This document shows positions 43,302-52,754 of a stretch of DNA of 64,000 nt, in pieces (within the stretch, counting starts at the first letter, position 1; the number at the start of each line of letters is the position of its first letter). The stretch covers positions 62,001 to 126,000 of the forward strand of contig NC_016620.1 of NCBI RefSeq assembly GCF_000210915.2. Reading direction: 5' to 3'. The notes under the pieces were generated by a model, which had not been told where the DNA came from, ran no database searches, and saw only the letters and a program-made list of their open reading frames with translations. This DNA comes from Halobacteriovorax marinus SJ (GTDB lineage: Bacteria > Bdellovibrionota > Bacteriovoracia > Bacteriovoracales > Bacteriovoracaceae). The position numbers and the translations under genes were made by a program.

Positions 43302-44059
43302 TGGAAGATTTTGAAGAAGTAGTACCAGATAAAAAGCCAGCTAATTTAAAGAAAGAAGTTCTTCTCATCGTTTCAATTATATTTACAGTATTGGTTTTTA
43401 GGTCATCTCTATATGAGCCATATAGAATTCCGTCAGGATCAATGATACCAACTTTAAAGATTGGTGATTATATTGTTGTTAATAAATTTGCCTATGGTTT
43501 GAAAATTCCTTTTTCTGATATGGCCTTTGGAGATATTAACCTAGATCCTAGTTATGTCTTTAAGCAAGATCTTCCTAAAAGGGGAGATGTGATAGTGTTC
43601 AAGTTCCCTAAGGATCCGTCTATTAATTATATTAAGAGAGTCATTGGACTACCGGGCGATACAATCGAAATTAAAGATAAGGTTATATATGTAAATGATG
43701 TTGCAACCACCACTTCAGCAGTGAGTGCGAAACCATTCTTAAAAGATATGGAAGCAAAGTTTAAAAAACATAAGCTTAAGTTCTTTAGCGTAAAAAATGG
43801 TGATGCAAAGTACTTCATCCAGCAGGATAGTGATAACTACTTCTTAGTGAATAAGGACAAGATCACGATTCCTAAGGGCGAACTTTTTGTGATGGGTGAT
43901 AATAGAGACTTTTCATATGACTCTAGGTTTTGGGGAACTGTTCCTCTTAATTACGTAAAAGGTCGTGCAGAGATGATTTGGTTCTCTATCAGGTTTCCTA
44001 GCGGAGATGGGGAGGAGTTCCTCTTTAGACCTTCAAGAATTGGATCATCAATTTTTTAG
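43301..44059 (+). CDS. lepB: Signal peptidase I
   Basis: LepB cleaves Sec and Tat signal peptides at the outer face of the inner membrane. One membrane helix (about residues 18-35) is followed by the catalytic serine in PSGSMIPTL (S47), the catalytic lysine region NYIKRVIGLPGD, and MGDNRDFSYDSRFWG. The length of 252 residues fits. The GTG start overlaps the PBP stop by 1 bp. The last 12 bp overlap the mutS2 gene on the opposite strand. Confidence 0.95.
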   Translation: MEDFEEVVPDKKPANLKKEVLLIVSIIFTVLVFRSSLYEPYRIPSGSMIPTLKIGDYIVVNKFAYGLKIPFSDMAFGDINLDPSYVFKQDLPKRGDVIVFKFPKDPSINYIKRVIGLPGDTIEIKDKVIYVNDVATTTSAVSAKPFLKDMEAKFKKHKLKFFSVKNGDAKYFIQQDSDNYFLVNKDKITIPKGELFVMGDNRDFSYDSRFWGTVPLNYVKGRAEMIWFSIRFPSGDGEEFLFRPSRIGSSIF

Positions 44060-46414
44060 AGTAAGTCTTGTTGCTCCGTCATTACCATCTTCTGATTGCC
44101 AATAAACTTCAGTATAGCTTTTTAAAAATGTACGTAGCCACTTTTTCAGAATTCCTTCTCCGTGACCATGAATGATATTTAGAAATGGAATGTCACCATT
44201 GATAAGTTCATGAATGGAGTCTTCAACTAATCTTTGGAAATCATCAAGCCTCATCCCTCTTCCATCTATCTCAAGCTTTCCCGATACAGACTTTGTGAAG
44301 TTAACTTGAATGCTCTGTTTAGGAGGTTGTTTATTTGTAGGCCATGTAAGATTTTTAATACTCATCCAAAGAGACATCTTACCGTTGAGAACTTGAACTT
44401 CTTTCTTACGTTGATTAATAGAAACTATTTTTAAGTTCTTGTTAAATGTAGGAGAGAAAACGTAGTCGTTTTCTTTGAGTTGATCAATAGAGATCTTTTT
44501 TTCTGCTGTTGTCTGCTTAACTCTCTCATTGAATTTTTGCTTTTTAGGGTCGGGAATACTGTCCGTTAAATTTATAACCTTCTTTTCAAATTGTTTTCTA
44601 GAGTCAATTTTTCCTTTCTTGGTTTCTACGAGAAGATTTTCTGCTTGAGAGATAATCTTATCTAACTTCTTTTTGTACTCAGAAGTAATTCTTTCTTTCT
44701 CAAGTAAAACGAGACCGTCCATAGACTTTTTTTGGTTCTTTAAATTTATATTCAATTGTCTGTTTTCAATAAGCTTCTTATCTAATTCCGATTTCTTTTG
44801 TGAGAGCTCTTGCAGAAGTTGCTCATAAGATAATTGCTTCTTGTCGAGTATGTGTTCTGCTTTGGAAGATATGGTATTACTTAAGCCAAACTTCTCGGCC
44901 AAGATATCAAAAATCTTAAAGGCCATCGAACTACCTGGTGAGCCATAATTCAGTTTATATGTTGGCTTACTTGTCTCCATATCAAAACCAACATGAGAAG
45001 AAATATACTCTTTAGAAGCGTGGATGTAGGTTTTAAAGAACTGATGGTGGGTAGATATAATAACTAGAGAATTTGATCTTGAATGAATCTGCTCTAAGAA
45101 AGAAATTGCTAGGGCCGAAGCTTCCTCAGAAGATGTTGAATTGAAAATTTCATCAACCACAATAAGGGAGTTTTCAGAGATTTCATCTAATAGTTGTAAG
45201 TAATTTTTGGCTTCAGATGCAAAAGAACTCAGACCACTGGAGAGATCTTGTTGATCATGTGAAAAGTAGTATATCCCATCAGGTAGAAAGATATTACATT
45301 CACCCGCAGGGACATATAAACCCATGGCCGCTAGTAGATAACATAGAGTCACAGATTTAAGAGTAACAGTTTTACCACCAGTATTTGGACCCGAAATGAT
45401 CAGACCTTTCGTTAACGGATCAAGATGTAGTGTATTGAGAACACAGTTTTCAATTAATGGGTGGAAGAAATCTTTGATGTAGACTTCTTTTGATTCGTTC
45501 AACTGAGGTCTTTTGAGACCAAGTTCTGCTGAGAAGTTGGCCTTTGTTTTAATAAGATCTATTTTGTAGAGATAATGAAGTTCATTTAGAGGAGCTCTCT
45601 CAAACTCTAGTAGAGTAGTACAAAAATTACGACAGATCTCATTAATAATGGCATCTATCTGTGCCATGATTTGAATACGTTGGTTACTTTTCTCTCTAAG
45701 TTCATATGGCTCTACAAAGAGAGTCATTCCTGTACTAGACTTTGCTATAATGACACCAAGTTTGGAATTATATGAATCAGACCTTATGGCCAATACATAA
45801 CGATCATTTATAACGTCGTATTCACTATGTTGAAGAACTTTCTTGTAGGTCTCTTTTCTGGCTGAAATATTTATTGAATTTCGAAGCCCTTTTTCAAGCT
45901 CTCTAAGCTCTCTGTAAAGAGGAGAGAGTTGAGGGTGATTTTCGAGACTTTCTGATCCGTCTTTTGAGACAAGATTTCTAAACTTATTAATAAACTTATT
46001 TCTAATTTTACTTTTGATGGATTGATCAGGGTAATTGTGATCAATATTAAAATGCTCGAAGAGCCTCTCCACAGATGGATAGCCTTCTAAAAGTTTACAA
46101 ATCGTATTGAGTTCAGAAAGATCGAGGACTAAGTCTTTTTCAATTGAGGCGAGGTGCTTCTCAAGTTCATCTGTTCTTGGAAGAGTTGAGAAAATATCGC
46201 CAAGAGAAGTGTTGAAGCTCTCAAAGTCGTCATTGTAGAGGTCTAAATATGTTAGATCTCGATTAATAATTTGATTCGGTTTATAATTAAGAAGACGAGG
46301 AACCACATCTTTTGTATGTTGAAAATAAGAATGAGATGAAAGCTTGATTAGAATTTCATCCCAGTCTAAATACTCTAAAAATGAAGAATTGTTATCTAGT
46401 AAGTTGAGTGCCAT
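44048..46414 (-). CDS. mutS2: MutS2 (ribosome-collision/recombination ATPase)
   Basis: MutS2 lacks the mismatch-reading domains of MutS. In Bacillus subtilis it binds collided ribosomes and promotes their splitting; in other species it suppresses homologous recombination. The 788-residue product has a helical core, the Walker A GPNTGGKTVTLKS, an LIVVDEIFNSTSSEE Walker B and D-loop region, a long charged coiled coil, a KOW-like segment, and a C-terminal Smr domain (NIIHGHGEGILKKWLR). The ATG is on the minus strand at 46414. It shares bases with the ATG of the divergent rqcH-like gene, and no clear ribosome site precedes it. Confidence 0.94.
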   Translation of the reverse strand: MALNLLDNNSSFLEYLDWDEILIKLSSHSYFQHTKDVVPRLLNYKPNQIINRDLTYLDLYNDDFESFNTSLGDIFSTLPRTDELEKHLASIEKDLVLDLSELNTICKLLEGYPSVERLFEHFNIDHNYPDQSIKSKIRNKFINKFRNLVSKDGSESLENHPQLSPLYRELRELEKGLRNSINISARKETYKKVLQHSEYDVINDRYVLAIRSDSYNSKLGVIIAKSSTGMTLFVEPYELREKSNQRIQIMAQIDAIINEICRNFCTTLLEFERAPLNELHYLYKIDLIKTKANFSAELGLKRPQLNESKEVYIKDFFHPLIENCVLNTLHLDPLTKGLIISGPNTGGKTVTLKSVTLCYLLAAMGLYVPAGECNIFLPDGIYYFSHDQQDLSSGLSSFASEAKNYLQLLDEISENSLIVVDEIFNSTSSEEASALAISFLEQIHSRSNSLVIISTHHQFFKTYIHASKEYISSHVGFDMETSKPTYKLNYGSPGSSMAFKIFDILAEKFGLSNTISSKAEHILDKKQLSYEQLLQELSQKKSELDKKLIENRQLNINLKNQKKSMDGLVLLEKERITSEYKKKLDKIISQAENLLVETKKGKIDSRKQFEKKVINLTDSIPDPKKQKFNERVKQTTAEKKISIDQLKENDYVFSPTFNKNLKIVSINQRKKEVQVLNGKMSLWMSIKNLTWPTNKQPPKQSIQVNFTKSVSGKLEIDGRGMRLDDFQRLVEDSIHELINGDIPFLNIIHGHGEGILKKWLRTFLKSYTEVYWQSEDGNDGATRLTLKN

Positions 46415-47765
46415 GATTCAAAATGTTTCAGATTTAAATAATATTATAGAACAATACAATAGCTTGTGCATGATTGACCAGAGAGTTCGTACACCTGTTC
46501 TTCAAAAAATACTCTCATCTCCCCATTATTTATCTTTTTCGATGAGGTTACCAGGGAAGTCTATTTATCTCTATGTTGGAAGAGGTGAGAAGTATGAGGG
46601 AATTTTCTTTGGTCAAAAGACTATTCCTACTGAGTATAGAATACGAGACAGGTTTATAGAGTTTTGTAGAAAGTATGTTCAGGGTGGAATTGTACATAAG
46701 ATTGAAACTCTCTTAGACGATAGGCTCGTCAATATCTACTTCACCAAGAGAGACGCTCACTATAACTTTACATTGTTCTGGAAAGGGAGAGAGCTATACT
46801 TCTCATTAGAAGAGAAGATTGGACAGAAGCATCGAATCTTTTGTAGTTGGCTTGGCTGGCAAGAGTTTATGGGAAATAATGATCTCATAAGTATCTACAA
46901 GTCTATTGGCGCTGGCAATAATAAGGCCCAGCGACCTCAGAATAAAGAATTCAATGAGGAACACTACTTTGAAGATTTGCGAAAAAATGTAGATGTTCAT
47001 AAATTCCCAAAAAGAAAGAAGAAGTTCTTTCAAAGAAAACTCAAGAATATTGAAACCGATCTATTAAAAGTTAAAAAATGGAAAATACTCAAAGAGATAA
47101 TTGAGCAGGAGGGCTACAAACTTCCTGAAGACTATAAATTTAAAATAGAAGGAATACCCTTTAAAATTGATGTGAATTTCAATGAGTTTAAGAGAAGAGA
47201 TATTATTTATAAAAAGATAAAGGCTTTTAGAAACGCAGAGGGCTTACTTGAGGATAGACTTTCTAGAACGAGAGAAGAGTTTAAGAAGTGGGTAAGTGGC
47301 GATGTGTTTATTGTAAAAGGTTTAGGTAAGACAATTGAACCTGTCTGGAAACTGGTCAAGGATGACCTTGTTACAAAGAAAAATGATGTCAACAGAAAAG
47401 TTTATTTAATATCATCTGGGGTAGAAGTTGCTATTGGACTTGATAGTACAAGTAACGATTGGCTAAGAAAAAACTGGAGCAAAAAAGACGACTATTGGTT
47501 TCATATTGATGGTGACAAAAGTTCTCACCTATTTTTGAAGAATACAATCGATGCTCCAATAGATGCTAAGCTACTACAATTAATAGGTAGTATTATCGCT
47601 CACCATAGTAACTACAGTGGCGAGCAAGTACCATTGCTTTATACTCAGGTAAAGAACCTAAAGGCAGTAAAAGGTGCTGCTGGAAAAGTGATTTATAAGA
47701 AAGAGAAAAGGATTGATGTCTATATTGATCCTGCATGGAAGGAAAGAATTTCAATCATTTCGTGA
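46413..47765 (+). CDS. rqcH: RqcH/NFACT-family ribosome quality control protein
   Basis: RqcH binds the 50S subunit carrying a stalled peptidyl-tRNA and directs C-terminal alanine tailing for degradation. The N-terminal NFACT-N part has LSSPHYLSFSMRLPGKS, a beta segment, and LLDDRLVNIYF. Its D103-R104 corresponds to the DR pair needed for tailing. A lysine-rich coiled coil follows (about 190-310). The C-terminal NFACT-R domain shows DDYWFHIDGDKSSHLF and TQVKNLKAVKG. At 450 residues it is shorter than B. subtilis RqcH (about 570). I chose the ATG at 46413. The frame extends upstream inside mutS2 but without family similarity. Confidence 0.85.
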   Translation: MIQNVSDLNNIIEQYNSLCMIDQRVRTPVLQKILSSPHYLSFSMRLPGKSIYLYVGRGEKYEGIFFGQKTIPTEYRIRDRFIEFCRKYVQGGIVHKIETLLDDRLVNIYFTKRDAHYNFTLFWKGRELYFSLEEKIGQKHRIFCSWLGWQEFMGNNDLISIYKSIGAGNNKAQRPQNKEFNEEHYFEDLRKNVDVHKFPKRKKKFFQRKLKNIETDLLKVKKWKILKEIIEQEGYKLPEDYKFKIEGIPFKIDVNFNEFKRRDIIYKKIKAFRNAEGLLEDRLSRTREEFKKWVSGDVFIVKGLGKTIEPVWKLVKDDLVTKKNDVNRKVYLISSGVEVAIGLDSTSNDWLRKNWSKKDDYWFHIDGDKSSHLFLKNTIDAPIDAKLLQLIGSIIAHHSNYSGEQVPLLYTQVKNLKAVKGAAGKVIYKKEKRIDVYIDPAWKERISIIS

Positions 47766-47824
47766 AGTTATAATAAATTGTAGAATATAATAAGTTTAAA
47801 GTCTCAAATCTAAGGTAGTCATTA

Positions 47825-48634
47825 ATGAGAGTTGTAAGTTTATTTTTTCTATTATTATTTTCAATCAATAGCTCAGCTGTAAATATTCCTGAGGTGAACG
47901 AATTCGATATTCGATACTATCACCCAGAGAGTTATGGTCTTAAAGATTTAGTTTTCGAAGTTAGAGTTTCAAATCTTGTTGAAACTTTAAATAAGAGACA
48001 GAGCTTTGGAAAAATAGAAGATCTCTACTTTAAAGTCTATTGGATGTTTCCTGGCCAATATCAAATTGAAGTTAATGGATTTCCAAAGGGATTTGAAGAG
48101 GTTAAGTATCAGCTAAAGCAAATGATAAAGAATAGACTTGATTTCGTTGTTCCACTAAAGCTAGCACCTAGAGTAAGAAGTTATGAATTGAGCTACTTTA
48201 AAACCTCTAGTGGTAAAGGTGTAAGAGGTAAGGATCGAACAGGTACAAGACCTGTATCTGAAATTCAATTGAAATTTAAATCAAATGGAATGTTAGAAGA
48301 GTTTAAAACTTTTAGTCCGACAGGTGTCAATAGCTCTACTTTTGATCTTGGGGTAAAGGGATGGAGTAATAATAAGTGGGTTGTCGATAAGATGACAATA
48401 AAGCTTATACAAGGCGTACAGTTAACGACTATTGAAAATGAATTTGAATATAAATCTTATAATGGATTTGGTTTTCCAGAAAAAGTCGATATTAAAACAA
48501 CTCAAGAAATCGTAACTAATAATGAGAAAAATAAACCAAATAAAAGAACAGTGAACTCAACGATAGAATTTAGTAAGTATGAGGTTAACACTGGGAAAGC
48601 AATGAGGTTTATGACGAAGGGGATAAAGAAATAG
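47825..48634 (+). CDS. Uncharacterised secreted protein, 269 residues
   Basis: A Sec signal peptide is clear at residues 1-18 (MRVVSLFFLLLFSINSSA). The mature part is rich in beta-type segments, with repeated K, E and aromatic residues, and no cysteines that I can see. The family is not recognised. An outer membrane-associated or periplasmic lipid- or protein-binding fold would fit but is not shown. It lies 59 bp after rqcH with an AAGGTAG ribosome site. The next gene's ATG follows the stop directly, so the two are almost certainly one unit with the lipoprotein. Confidence 0.75.
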   Translation: MRVVSLFFLLLFSINSSAVNIPEVNEFDIRYYHPESYGLKDLVFEVRVSNLVETLNKRQSFGKIEDLYFKVYWMFPGQYQIEVNGFPKGFEEVKYQLKQMIKNRLDFVVPLKLAPRVRSYELSYFKTSSGKGVRGKDRTGTRPVSEIQLKFKSNGMLEEFKTFSPTGVNSSTFDLGVKGWSNNKWVVDKMTIKLIQGVQLTTIENEFEYKSYNGFGFPEKVDIKTTQEIVTNNEKNKPNKRTVNSTIEFSKYEVNTGKAMRFMTKGIKK

Positions 48635-51600
48635 ATGAAACTATCTAAAGAGCTTCTGTTTTTAATTTGCTTTGTATTCTTTGCAGGCTGCTTTAAGCAG
48701 GATGCACCTGAGATCGTATCAGATCAGACACGAACGAATAGAGATATAGATCAACTTAAGGCCTGCTCTGACATAACTTTTTATGAAGGTTTCTTATATC
48801 GAAAGAATCTCGTAAATTTATTTGTATGTACAAGCTGGGATAGAAAGTTCGTAGAGATGTTTAGGGCGCTTAGTGAAACAACAGATCATCATTGGAATAG
48901 TTTGGTTGCACCAATAGACGGTATTTTCTTTGGCGATAGAGCTAGAAGAGATAGGTTTATAAAGTACTATCAAGATTTAGATAATGATGGTGCTCTAGAT
49001 GATTTAGGTAGAGTCATCACAACATTAACAGACACAAACTTCTATGATGGTCTCAATGCTTTGTTTGTATGTGCAGAGGACCCATCACATAAAGATTGCA
49101 AAGGAAGAAAGAACCTTGTTACAAAGGATGAAATAAAGAAACTGCTTCTATTGTTAAATAGAGACGAAAATCTCTTGCTAGAGTTAAGTAGAATTGTAGA
49201 TCAGTTTCATGATGCTCTCGGTGGAGATGCAGAGAGACTAAGAAGAGAAATAGTTAAGTTCAATGATACAACCTTCTTTAATAAGCTCAGAATTATGATT
49301 GTTACTGAGTTTGCAAAGAAGTATATAGATGGCCTCAAGGATGAGGACGTAGACCTTTTACGTGGTTTTTTCTCTGCTAAGGAACCTGTGTCGGATTCAA
49401 ATTGGGTGTATCAGTGGATACAGAGAGAAGACGTATCTAAAAATTACATCGACTCTATTGTACAGTTGCCGGTGTTAAAGCAGCCACAGATGATAAGAGA
49501 TATAAAGGTATTAAATGATCTTTATAATAGTAGTATAGCCTGCAGTGATGAAAATCTTCAGCTGGCGATAGATATAAAGTCACTTATTGAAAATACACTT
49601 GTTCATTTGAAATCTGATGATATCGTAAAATTTTTTGATACGTTACTTCTTGCTACAGAGTCAATTTCATATGCAAGGCCAATTTGCCCTGATCTTACTG
49701 ATGCAAATAGAGTTGTTAATTACTTTGAGTACTCACAAAGAAGAAATGTTAATCACAAGATTAATTTAAGTAATGTATTGAAGTATTCAATAGACCTTTT
49801 AGCGAAAAACCCAACAATTGATCTCGTTAAATTTACACTCGAATTAACTTCATATAATCATGAATTCTTCATGGACTTCTTAAATAGTGATAGCTTCAAT
49901 GTTGCCAATGAAGTGAATAGGGTAATTGTTGAAAACAGTGGTGACTTTTATTCGACAGTACTCGGAATCCTTAAGAGATCGGATCAACAAATATTTCATT
50001 CTTTAGCATATATAATGAATGATTTGTTTAAAGAGAAAAACTCAGAAGATTTAAATTCGTGGGTGAAGTCGTGGCTCTTTTGGAATGAAGAAGAACAGAA
50101 TTTTCTCTTCAAATTCATAGATATTCATCTAGATTCAGATACAGACTACGTTAGACTCTTTTCGTTCTATTCACTGTTTCTTAAAGAGGTCTCAACTGAT
50201 TGGTCGAGAATTGGTGAATACTATAATAAAGATGAACAAAGTAAGGAAGTTACGTATCAATCACTTAAGTCAGTCTTTGCTAAGTTCCATGGAGAAGAAA
50301 TCTTAGGAGACTATAAGAAATTCTTTTCAAGGGATCACATACTAGAGCTGCTAAAAGTGATAACATCAGGGGGATCTTTCAAGGAAGATGCCTTAAGTAG
50401 ACTCTCTATTCGTGATGTAAGCGACGTCACTCCAGTGAAAGGTCCATCAATTTCATTAGTAACTAGAGATGATAATAAATTGTCTGAGGTTAGAGAATGT
50501 GTGAATTCATTAAGTACTAGCTCAACCTTAGTGGAATTAATAGAGAATTATCCAAGTGCCTGTGTTGGAGTTAATGATAATTACGTTCTGGATGATTTAA
50601 CCTTGGGGATTAAGAGTGCTTTTAATGAGTACCAAGAAAGTTTTCCAAACTCTAGCTTAGATCAATTTTTTGAGATAGGTGGTCTTCTCTCGCCTGAAAT
50701 GACTTTGTGGGTTATCTCAACATCTGTTTCTATCGATGTTGAAATGAGAAAAAATAATGAAGGTATTGAGGACTTTTTAGATCAAGGAAGAAAATATCTT
50801 CTCGAGCTTGGTGTGAAAACAGCACGGGGAGTGGATATTCTAAAAAACACACTTGGCCTTACCTTGAACTGGGTTGGGTCAGATGAAGATTCTGCACTTA
50901 GAAACGGTATAATTTCAGAACTTGTACAAAATAAAGATAAAGCTGATGAAGCTTTTCAAGTTATTCCTGATGTAATGGATGATTTTGAAGTATGGAATAG
51001 TCAGTTTAGGGCCCCTGTGTATGAAGAAGATGAGAGCTATAGTTGTAGAAACTTCTTAAATATTCATGTGGGAAGACATGTCTGTCCTTCTGTAGAAAAG
51101 GTAAAAGAGAATGTAAATCTCTTGGCCGAAAGAATGGCGATGAGGCATGAAGCTTCTGAAGGTGTTCCTATTCAATACCTGCTTCAAGGCGCACTACCTG
51201 ATGAAGGGCTACAGATTCCTCTTGATGGGAAAAAGACAAAGTTAAAGAAGCTAACACTTCTTGAGTCGTTCAATTACTTATATGACTTAAGTGACAAGAG
51301 CCTAAAGGTTAATAGAGAGAAGGTAAAGTATAGAGATACTTTAAATAGCGATAAAGAGTATTATACATTAACTACGAGTGAGAGAATAGATCAGGTTATT
51401 CGTAATGTATCCTTCAGACATAATTACTTAGGTGTTCAGTACCTTAATGCTGTAGTTAAAGGTGATGACTACACAGATGTGGTGAAAGAGAAACAAAGGT
51501 TAATGGGGCTTTGTTTAAACACACCCGGTGTTAGATGTGGAAAGTCGATGACAAAAGAAGAGCGACGTAAAGGGAAGAATGCTTTTTGGGCCTATGATGG

Positions 51601-52747
51601 TCTCGTTGACGTAAATAATGGCAATGGTCTAGAGCCAAGAATGAATTATGGCGAGTTTATGCAGGCCTTTATGTATAACTTCGTAGCATCTTCTGCACTC
51701 GAGGCTCAAGAAGTAAAACTCTTTCCTTTAGATGATGATGTCTTAAAAAAACATAACGGAAAGGCCCTGGGGTATATCTCCGAAATGTCTGGCTTCAGTA
51801 ATATGGGAAGAGTCGTACATGATAGGGTGGGAAGATCTCGAAAACAATTTGAAGAATTTATCAACTTACCTCAATTCAAGAGGGTGAATGAATTTATCTT
51901 ATCCCGTGTTCCACAGAGTGAGATTTATAAAGTGGGAGAAGACTTATTAAAATCTCTTCATATTGAAGAAGATTCAACACTCGACAACCTTGTCGAGTGG
52001 ATCAATACGCTCTCATACAATGAACTAAGAATCTTTGAAGAAATAATTGCAAAGAGTCTTTATATTTCAACTTATCTAGGTAGTGAGGAACAAGTTTTTG
52101 GTACAGGGAATAATGAGAAGTTCTCTAACAACACTGTCTTTGAGTCTATTTCTATTGGAACCAGTATTGTGAGAGAATTCAAATTTTTAAAGAGCAGCTT
52201 TGGTGAAGAGTACTTACTTAAAAATGCACTTGTTCCAACTTTGAATGTTGTCAGTTTTCTATATGAGAAACTTAGCGATAATAATAGTGTTAAAAAGTAC
52301 TGGAAAGTTTTAAATCTAGGATATGCATCTCTAAGAGAGGTTCTCTATGTAAGAGGGGCTGTCTCCAATCTTGTTGAGAATATTATAAAGAAAGGTAGAT
52401 CAGAAACAGTATATAAGTTAGTTTCAAATGCATACGATTACTTGCTCGAAGTGGAAAAGAGTGGAGTTTCAGATCTCACTAAGAGCATGAGAGTCATTTA
52501 TAATAGCAGTGTTGGAATCGAGCCTTTTTGGAAGTACGTTGATGGTACAACTGTAAAAAGCTATTGTTCTGTGGAAGAGGAAAAGTGCTTGGGAAATTCT
52601 AGTTACGATGAAATTACAAAAATTAGTTACGTATTAGATAGAAAAAATAATTTAGAGAAAACATTAAATTGGTTACTCGTGGATCAAAGGGATGCTCTTG
52701 CTAACACAGCAAATGACTTCCTACCATTTTTAAAAGTAATTAAATAG
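48635..52747 (+). CDS. Giant uncharacterised lipoprotein, 1370 residues
   Basis: The N terminus is a lipoprotein signal: a hydrophobic run, then FFAGCFKQD with the lipobox cysteine at residue 19. The residue after it is F, not D, so retention in the inner membrane by the +2 rule is not suggested and the outer membrane is more likely. The rest is a long, mostly helical protein with scattered cysteines and no repeats or motifs I recognise. An N-terminal DNDGALDDLG segment resembles a loop of an EF-hand-like or dockerin type, but only one copy is seen. Its ATG abuts the stop of the secreted protein. Confidence 0.78.
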   Translation: MKLSKELLFLICFVFFAGCFKQDAPEIVSDQTRTNRDIDQLKACSDITFYEGFLYRKNLVNLFVCTSWDRKFVEMFRALSETTDHHWNSLVAPIDGIFFGDRARRDRFIKYYQDLDNDGALDDLGRVITTLTDTNFYDGLNALFVCAEDPSHKDCKGRKNLVTKDEIKKLLLLLNRDENLLLELSRIVDQFHDALGGDAERLRREIVKFNDTTFFNKLRIMIVTEFAKKYIDGLKDEDVDLLRGFFSAKEPVSDSNWVYQWIQREDVSKNYIDSIVQLPVLKQPQMIRDIKVLNDLYNSSIACSDENLQLAIDIKSLIENTLVHLKSDDIVKFFDTLLLATESISYARPICPDLTDANRVVNYFEYSQRRNVNHKINLSNVLKYSIDLLAKNPTIDLVKFTLELTSYNHEFFMDFLNSDSFNVANEVNRVIVENSGDFYSTVLGILKRSDQQIFHSLAYIMNDLFKEKNSEDLNSWVKSWLFWNEEEQNFLFKFIDIHLDSDTDYVRLFSFYSLFLKEVSTDWSRIGEYYNKDEQSKEVTYQSLKSVFAKFHGEEILGDYKKFFSRDHILELLKVITSGGSFKEDALSRLSIRDVSDVTPVKGPSISLVTRDDNKLSEVRECVNSLSTSSTLVELIENYPSACVGVNDNYVLDDLTLGIKSAFNEYQESFPNSSLDQFFEIGGLLSPEMTLWVISTSVSIDVEMRKNNEGIEDFLDQGRKYLLELGVKTARGVDILKNTLGLTLNWVGSDEDSALRNGIISELVQNKDKADEAFQVIPDVMDDFEVWNSQFRAPVYEEDESYSCRNFLNIHVGRHVCPSVEKVKENVNLLAERMAMRHEASEGVPIQYLLQGALPDEGLQIPLDGKKTKLKKLTLLESFNYLYDLSDKSLKVNREKVKYRDTLNSDKEYYTLTTSERIDQVIRNVSFRHNYLGVQYLNAVVKGDDYTDVVKEKQRLMGLCLNTPGVRCGKSMTKEERRKGKNAFWAYDGLVDVNNGNGLEPRMNYGEFMQAFMYNFVASSALEAQEVKLFPLDDDVLKKHNGKALGYISEMSGFSNMGRVVHDRVGRSRKQFEEFINLPQFKRVNEFILSRVPQSEIYKVGEDLLKSLHIEEDSTLDNLVEWINTLSYNELRIFEEIIAKSLYISTYLGSEEQVFGTGNNEKFSNNTVFESISIGTSIVREFKFLKSSFGEEYLLKNALVPTLNVVSFLYEKLSDNNSVKKYWKVLNLGYASLREVLYVRGAVSNLVENIIKKGRSETVYKLVSNAYDYLLEVEKSGVSDLTKSMRVIYNSSVGIEPFWKYVDGTTVKSYCSVEEEKCLGNSSYDEITKISYVLDRKNNLEKTLNWLLVDQRDALANTANDFLPFLKVIK

Positions 52748-52754
52748 AGGATGT

